From Coriolopsis trogii (lineage: Eukaryota; Basidiomycota; Agaricomycetes; Polyporales; Polyporaceae), in NCBI GenBank assembly GCA_020543525.1, contig JAHYIO010000003.1, positions 1,612,001 to 1,676,000 on the forward strand: 64,000 nucleotides of DNA. Direction: 5' to 3'. A program made the position numbers and the translations under genes. Numbering within the stretch: the first letter of the stretch is position 1; each line of letters starts with the position of its first letter. Shown here piece after piece: positions 58,114-64,000 of the stretch. The notes below the pieces were generated by a model, which searched no databases, was not told where the DNA came from, and worked only from the letters and a program-made list of their open reading frames with translations.

Positions 58114-59332
58114 AGATACGAATACCGGATACCAGACAGGGACGGTCTATGGGGAAGCAGGGTATCTGGGGCGAGAGGGGAGGGTATGTATGACGGGTGA
58201 GGGTCAACACAGACAACCAGCGTGCTCTGCAGCTGGGACGGCGACGAGCTGGAGCGGGGCGGGGGAGAAAGAGGGCAGGGCGGGGGATGGGACCGCTTTT
58301 GAGAGTCGGACCCGTGCGAACCCACCGAGTCGCTGTCCGTGGTGGGCGCCGCGGCTAATCCCATCACAGATCTGGCCCGATCTGGCCTCGTTTCTGATTG
58401 CTCTGCACCGATTTGGCCGCATTTCATTCCAGCAGCACTGGACAACTTGAACCTCCTCTCCGGGCTGCCCATGCTGACGTACGGGGTGCCCGCGTCGAGT
58501 CGGCTATGTGCCCTGCCTTGGCCGCCAATCCCCCGTTGTCTGACCCGTGTCTGCCCCTCCCAACCCACACCACTGCGGACGCTCGCAGCAGCGCCCTCAC
58601 CGGTCGTCGAACACACGCAGCAGCTCCAATACCCCATTCGCACTCTTGCTGCGCACCCGGTCGCTGACGCCCGCAACCTACAGAACGCCCCCAGATCACC
58701 CCGCGCTCTCCGGCCCCTACCGTCGTTATCATTTCTACTATATAGGGCTGCAGAACGGACGCACTCAACAGCTACAGGCGTCCACAGTGGACGACCATCT
58801 GCGACCGTGACTGATTGCGCAGCGCGCGACATCGTATGCGTCCCTGCTGCACAATGCATCTTCCGGGCGGTCTGCACCGGTCTTCGCGTCCTGTGTGTTG
58901 CGCCATCTCGCCGCCGGTACGTGCACAGTGGAGCTCTGCGCGCGGTGTGGTGGCTCGTTCACAATCGTTGTGGCCGTCCTCCCACCAGAGTTTGGCAGTC
59001 GCACAGCACGTCATACCCAACTCGGAAAGGCATTGGCCTTATCTGCAGACGTCATCGCCAACTCCTCCCAACATTCGCTGACATTCGCTGAGCACGCGCG
59101 CATGCTCCCCGAGGCTCCCCGTCGATAGCTCGGAATAATCGGCTCATCGGCGTCTCCTCGCCCACTCTCCTGCCCCTCTGTTGCCTCCTATGGGCACAGT
59201 GCACGTCATAGTCTCTCTGTCGTCCACCATCTCAACAGCACGTTCCAGTTCAGAACTCGGGCACTCACCTCACTTGCTCCTCGCTTCGTTCTTCCAGCTC
59301 CCATTCTTTGCCCCAACCGCTCACCTGGATCC
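58114..59332. other. 1.2-kb intergenic stretch
   Basis: Lies between the start of the transporter gene (minus) and the 3' end of the AP endonuclease gene (minus). It is C/T-rich on the plus strand. Long ORFs on both strands (up to 342 codons) have skewed composition and no recognisable motif, so they were taken as GC-rich chance frames. Confidence 0.4.
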
Positions 59333-61707
59333 CTACAGCGGTCCTGCCATCTCCAGGACCACAGGGCAGTGATCCGATGCTCCGTATATCTCGTCTCGAA
59401 TCTCGCACATCTTCACCTTGTCCTCCAGGCGCTCGCTCACAACGACTACACACAACGTCAGCGATGCACGGACAGAAGCGACAGCACCATCCAGATGCCA
59501 CGATGTCGTGGTCACCGATCACGGGATTGCGTCATCTAGAGGCCATATCGCCGTTGCGAGACGAGAAGACAAACCGCACGCACACATATCAAGACGCCAT
59601 CCGAGGCCTTTATCCCTGCAGTTGAACCGGTACGAGAAGTACGTGTAGTGGCGGAGGTCGGGGTGATGCTTCCGCCACACGTCCACGAACTTGGGCGCGT
59701 CGGGCTCTTCTGCAGACGAGTTCAGGATCCGCGCGAACGAACTCGTCTCGGCTTCTGTGTATCCTGGCGTCTTGTTCCAATTCGTCTTGGGATTCGCAAG
59801 GTCTGTCGAGAACGAGCACCGATATCAGTCCGCCATTGCTACAATATGGAATGCACATTCGTGCCGATGCGAGGCCCACGCCAAGCACACAGCACGGCGA
59901 GCGACTGCTCGTATGTCCATAACGAAACCTCATGGATCACGTGGAGCACTCACCTATCGCTGTCGGAGCGACATTCAAGTCACCCGTCCAGACCACGGGC
60001 TTCTTCCCGTCCAAGTCTCGGATGTACGCCTCAAAGTGCTTGTTCCACTCCTTCTTGGCATCCAACGTCTGTGGACCGGTACCGGGGTGGCATCAACGTG
60101 AGAACGACACATACATTCTGCGCGCCTTCTCCCCCTCGCCACAGCACGCCCTAGACGCGTCCTTGTCTGTTCACTGTATTGGGCATTGGAAAGATCACAG
60201 GCGCGACATAGCGGATGCCCGTGTATGCCCGGCTTTGTATGTCGTATGCAATGGCGAAGCCGGGCGCGTAGACACTCGATACCTTCACGGACTCACCTTC
60301 AGTCCGGTCCCGGCGTTCACGACGTACGTGCCCACGATGTAGCAGCTCTCGAACTCGAGCGTGACGATCCGGCCCTTGACCGCGGACTTGTCCGGGTGGC
60401 CTGGCAGCGTGTAGTCGACCGACAGGGGCTCCACTTTTGACAGGATCGCCGTCCCGGCTGTGTCCCGAAGGAGTCATGGTCAGCCACATTCTAGCTCGCG
60501 ATTCAACGTTTGAGGTAACCACTCCTGGGCGGGTGGAGAGGGGCGAGCGATTACATGAAGCCAATAGTACATAACGCATCGCTTGGATGACCCAACAGAG
60601 TATGAAAACTCACAGTACGTTTTCTTGTCGGAGATAGCCCAATACCTGTGCGCGTACCGCTGTGTGAGCGCGGGGTCAACAGGTTCGTTGTTCACCTGCA
60701 ATTCGGGCAGGCGGCAGTGTAACGACAATGGATAGGAAAAGGGTGATCTCGTAAGGATCGATCGGAACCGCAGGAGGGCCGCGCAGTACGGACCTTCGTC
60801 TCCGTTAGGATCAGGACGTCTGCATCTTCTGCCTCGACGTAGTACTTGAACCCCTGTGGGACACGCCGAGAGCATCAGTGCTGTTCTCTCAATGCATGAA
60901 CATGAATCAATCTCTGCAGTGCTTGCACATGAGAGGTACAGATCCCGATGATGCCCCTGTGCAACACGGAGTCTGACAGTGATAGACCAAAGGACAGCCT
61001 CCAGCCTCAGCGCTCCGCTGCCACTTGGATCTCAGCCACAGCGTTAGCCCCGAGCAGTCCAACGCCCGCCACAGGGTGTGCTTCCGACCTCGATGGCCCA
61101 GAGCTGACGGACAAGGACACGGACACGGACAGGCTCGTTCCCTAACGCTCAGACCTCGAGACTCGGGGAATCCTTAAACACTATCCGAGTCTACCTCGCA
61201 GTACCCCAAACCCGACCCAAATTGGGGGCGCAGTACGGTCCAGTCCCGTCTTCAGGCCTCACGAGCCACAAGATGGAGGCGTGAACATGGACATACAAGG
61301 AGGCATGCACGGACGCCAAAAAGTAGAACACCACTAACCTTCTTCTGGGCAGCCGCAAGGCCGCATATGTTCCACGTCGCGATCCGCACCGTCCCCTCTG
61401 ACTTGGGCGGAAAGCTGATGTGCACAGGCAGCACCTTGTTCGTCGGTTGCGCAGGCTGGCCGTCGCGGTCTCCTCCAGCGGCCTTCTCGCCAGCGGTCCC
61501 GTCTTTCGCCTTGCCCTTTGCCTTGCCTTTGGCGGGTGCCTTCGTGACCTTCGCCGTCCCCTTCGTGGTCTTGCGCTTCTTCGGCGCCCGCTCGCTATCC
61601 GACTGCGAGCCGTAAGACGACGTGGGAGCCTCCTCCTCTTCCTCAGAGGTAGGCTCTGCCTTGCGCTTCGACGAAGCTGCCGCGGCTGCGGCGCGTTTCG
61701 GTGGCAT
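59333..61707 (-). CDS. AP endonuclease of the exonuclease III/APE1 type
   Basis: Base-excision repair enzyme cutting 5' of abasic sites. The N-terminus is a Lys/Ala-rich disordered segment ([29 protein letters not shown]) that should direct it to the nucleus. Catalytic blocks: [17 protein letters not shown] (Asn metal/phosphate site), [13 protein letters not shown] (Glu metal ligand), [29 protein letters not shown] (the Tyr region), [14 protein letters not shown] (Asp/Asn), GWRLDMF type (GLGWRLD) and [14 protein letters not shown] (catalytic Asp-His). The end is EMAGPL. About six introns. The APN2 zinc finger is absent, so this is the APE1/Exo III branch. The promoter has four ACGCGT boxes. 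Confidence 0.92.
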
Positions 61708-62151
61708 TGTCACGAGTGGCTGCGCAGATATGAACTGAAGGGCACGCGTTCGATGGGTCACAGAACACAGTAGGCCAAGCGGATGCGGAGAACTCAGAAA
61801 GACGCGAGGTAGTGGGATAGAGCGGAGACGAGGGAGGAAGCGAGAGAGAGACGCGCTCAGCAGCATGCGACGCGGGTTGCTGGCACTTGGCAAGACGCGT
61901 TTCGGCGCCACAGACGCGTCTAGCACGCGTCACGCGTCGCGTGCATGCAGAGACTCATCCACCTTCACCTACATCAAATGGCACCCAGATGCTGTATTTG
62001 CTAACCACGGCAGCTCATGGTACGTTCTTTGCAATCACAATAGAATCAGGAGGGCCATCGAACAAGACGAATTCGAGCGATGCTGGTGCGTGCGTCTTCA
62101 CCATCTTCTGCGACGTCCCGCTCAATCTCCATTCAAGTCAACCCTGTCTCT
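61708..62151. promoter_or_regulatory. Promoter of the AP endonuclease gene with a cluster of four MCB boxes
   Basis: ACGCGT occurs at 61895-61900, 61914-61919, 61925-61930 and 61932-61937, four copies in 43 bp, 188-230 bp upstream of the ATG. This is far denser than anywhere else in the window. It resembles the MBF-bound clusters of yeast DNA-synthesis genes. The rest of the gap up to the OTU1 stop (62152) shows nothing else. Confidence 0.6.
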
Positions 62152-63495
62152 TCAGTACTCCCCAAACTCGACGTGCCCGGTTTCTGAAGCGTGGGCTCGC
62201 GCCTCTTTCTCCCCCTTGAGGCCCTTCCCGCAAATCTGACCCAGTCTCGTCAATTCATTCAGTAGCCAAGTGCCCCTACAGAGCGAACGCACCTGACATT
62301 TCAGGTCAAACGTGGCTGTATTCGTGTATGCTTTCTTCGCTCTCAGCGTATCGGCCAACTTCTTCGCAGCCTGCAGTATCTCGTCCTTGTCGTCGTCTTC
62401 TTCCCTTCCCCTGCTCATGATCGTCTGGTGAAAATCGTCTGGAGCGTCCAGCATCGGGGTGATGCTCGTGGCGTCGTAGTGGATGCCCGAGTATATTACA
62501 ATCGCGCGATTTCCCGAGTCTCGTTCCGCAGGGGGAGAAAAGCGGTCGATTCTGCCCGTCTCGACGTCGACGGACGCGATCTCGGTGCTATAGTGCTCCG
62601 CCAAGATGGCAAGCTCGATCGCGCCACCCCATGCGGAAGGCTTGAGGATTGTCTGAATGTACTCCTCCCGAGGACGGCTGCGTATGGGTATGCTGAGAAT
62701 GCGAAAGGGCGTGGATTAGAAGTCGGACGCACCCTAGAATGACCTCGTCCCACTTCACAGGATCCTTACGGATGGCATCCGCGACAACTGTGCACGAGAG
62801 CCTCAAATGTGAGCTACTCGCATGGGGACACAAAAAGGCAACGGTATGGACGCACTCTTCCTTATTGTCTGCGCTTTACTCATGTCTTGCTCGAAGATGA
62901 GTGCAATCGAGGAGAACAAGCATGAATTGTCGTCCGGCACAATCTACACAAACGCCCATCTCAACACGCTTCCATACTCCCTCTTCCATGTAGGGCGACC
63001 CTAACAGTATTTCACCACTCACTCGGTGTATCAGGTACCCCCCACTCGTAGGCACATAATCCGGCCCTCCGTGCTTCGCCACTGTCGGAGCTGGTCGGGG
63101 TGAGTCCCTCACTTGCGACGCCGTCTGGCCAGTCATGGCCGCAGCAGGACTAGGAGGCGGGAATGCAGAGGTCCGCGCAGGACCTTGGAATGCTTGGTGG
63201 CCAGCGGCCGCACGCTTCGTGACCACGAGCTGTTCGCCCTGTTGCAGCCCCAGGCTATCGATGGGCAGCTCAGGTATGATGGTGAGGGGGTGTGGCGGGT
63301 ACCCGGCTTTGACTGCAAACGGCGTATGAGCCATGGCAGACTTGACTCGAGCTGAGCCGCCTTACGTTCTTGCTGCGAAGGCGGGATCTCCGTGGCGGCG
63401 AAGATCTCCTGCTGGAGATCCTGCACTGTGGCATTGGTGAAGTCCACCTGGATTGTGGTGACGCCTTTAGGGTGTCGGAGTCGTACAGGTGCCAT
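62152..63495 (-). CDS. OTU1: Ubiquitin thioesterase OTU1 (YOD1-like)
   Basis: OTU-family deubiquitinase that partners with Cdc48/p97 and trims ubiquitin chains in ER-associated degradation. The N-terminal UBX-like domain is MAPVRLRHPKGVTTIQVDFT, IFAATEIPPSQQE and LKAGYPPHPLTI. A Pro/Ala linker follows, then HRVVPDDNSCLFSSIALIFE with the catalytic Asp and Cys. RKVVADAIRKDPVKWDEVIL, REEYIQTILKPSAWGGAIEL and RAIVIYSGIHYDA (catalytic His) complete the OTU fold. The C-terminal C2H2 zinc finger is CQICGKGLKGEKEARAHAS then ETGHVEFGEY. Length is about 340 residues with the full canonical order. A GACGCGTATACGTC sequence lies about 100 bp upstream. Confidence 0.93.
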
Positions 63496-63777
63496 GAGAG
63501 AGATGAGGGAGTTGAGGACGGTGGTGGTGCTGACTGAGAAGGTTAGTCTCAGCTCCAGGCCATCTCAGCGAAGACTCCGAGTCGATCGAGCGATAATGAC
63601 GCGTATACGTCACCGTCACGTGGTCTGCTACTCAGATCACGTCTTGTCCTTAAACGCGCGATACGACTCAGAACTGGGATTTGGTCTGTCTGTTGGAAGC
63701 GTCCGTTTATTGCTACGCATGACACCTCATATAGCAGCAAGTGCGGGTGCGTATCACCTCCATGACTGGCAACGCAA

Positions 63778-64000
63778 TTACACCATTGACTCATCCGTCT
63801 CAACCTCCCCGTCGTCATCGTCATCGGCTTCCTCAAGTCCTGCCTGTGATATTTGTATGGAGATGGCCATGAAGTAGAGATATGCAGCAACGGAGAGGAC
63901 AGAGGTGCCGATAAAGCCCCAACGCCAGAGCTTGTACCGCCGTTCCTCCTTCTGTACTTCGGGCGAGTTCCTGAATGCCGAGGAAGCCCTCCGCCGGGCG
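63778..64000 (-). CDS. C-terminal part of a tail-anchored-like membrane protein (window edge)
   Basis: The frame enters from the right edge and reads RRRASSAFRNSPEVQKEERR, then YKLWRWGFIGTSVLSVAAYL and YFMAISIQ, then an acidic end EEADDDDDGEVETDESMV before the stop at 63778-63780. A basic/aromatic patch, one hydrophobic helix and a short acidic tail fit a membrane anchor near the C-terminus. A metaxin/Sam37-type mitochondrial outer membrane protein is one possibility I considered, but the diagnostic part is outside the window. It faces the OTU1 gene across about 280 bp, same strand. Confidence 0.5.
   Translation of the reverse strand, partial: ARRRASSAFRNSPEVQKEERRYKLWRWGFIGTSVLSVAAYLYFMAISIQISQAGLEEADDDDDGEVETDESMV

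Noticed and set aside
57849..58877. 342-codon minus-strand frame upstream of and overlapping the UDP-galactose transporter start
   Set aside because: It uses a different frame from the conserved transporter N-terminus and has skewed composition without any domain.
1..64000. tRNA genes, rRNA, CRISPR arrays, insertion sequences, retrotransposons and viral genes
   Set aside because: Reading both strands I found no A/B-box pair with a cloverleaf, no regular spaced repeats, no terminal repeats with transposase or reverse transcriptase motifs and no capsid or polymerase motifs. Decayed fragments cannot be excluded by eye.

Overview
This window is nuclear DNA from a filamentous basidiomycete, most likely an Agaricomycete. 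Genes are dense on both strands and broken by many short GT-AG introns of about 50-60 nt. The proteins best match the fungal forms of universal eukaryotic families, and four genes carry the domain I recall as DUF7918, which I know from mushroom-forming fungi. I see no rRNA, tRNA, CRISPR array, transposon or virus-like element. All exon structures were spliced by eye and are hypotheses at single-base level.

Left part (1-16.5 kb): the replication protein A middle subunit RFA2 (cut by the left edge), the NatB auxiliary subunit NAA25, the export protein NCE101, ribosomal protein uL30/RPL7 with a probable C/D snoRNA in its one long intron, an LRR-like unknown, a LisH-CTLH-CRA protein, a PQ-loop vacuolar amino-acid transporter and the SF1 helicase HCS1/SMUBP2.

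Middle (16.7-43 kb): three DUF7918 paralogues in tandem, the U5 snRNP GYF protein LIN1, RAD54, an HxxxDG acyltransferase-like enzyme, a chromodomain protein, the Crb2/Rad9/53BP1-type checkpoint adaptor, an unknown single-pass membrane protein, the ESCRT-III protein CHMP7 and a fourth DUF7918 gene.

Right part (43.5-64 kb): a small PPxY membrane protein beside what looks like a decayed membrane-protein gene, the tRNA pseudouridine-55 synthase PUS4, a DapA-family aldolase, proton-pumping NAD(P) transhydrogenase, a UDP-galactose transporter, an APE1-type AP endonuclease, the OTU1 deubiquitinase, and the C-terminus of a small membrane protein at the right edge.

Genome-maintenance genes are over-represented (RFA2, HCS1, RAD54, CRB2, APE1, plus a chromodomain protein). 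Several have ACGCGT (MCB-type) boxes in short promoters, which suggests G1/S control. The most novel material is the DUF7918 group: nuclear-looking basic/acidic proteins whose tails combine repeated SUMO-acceptor motifs with SUMO-interaction-like motifs, one of them built from triplicated in-phase exons.
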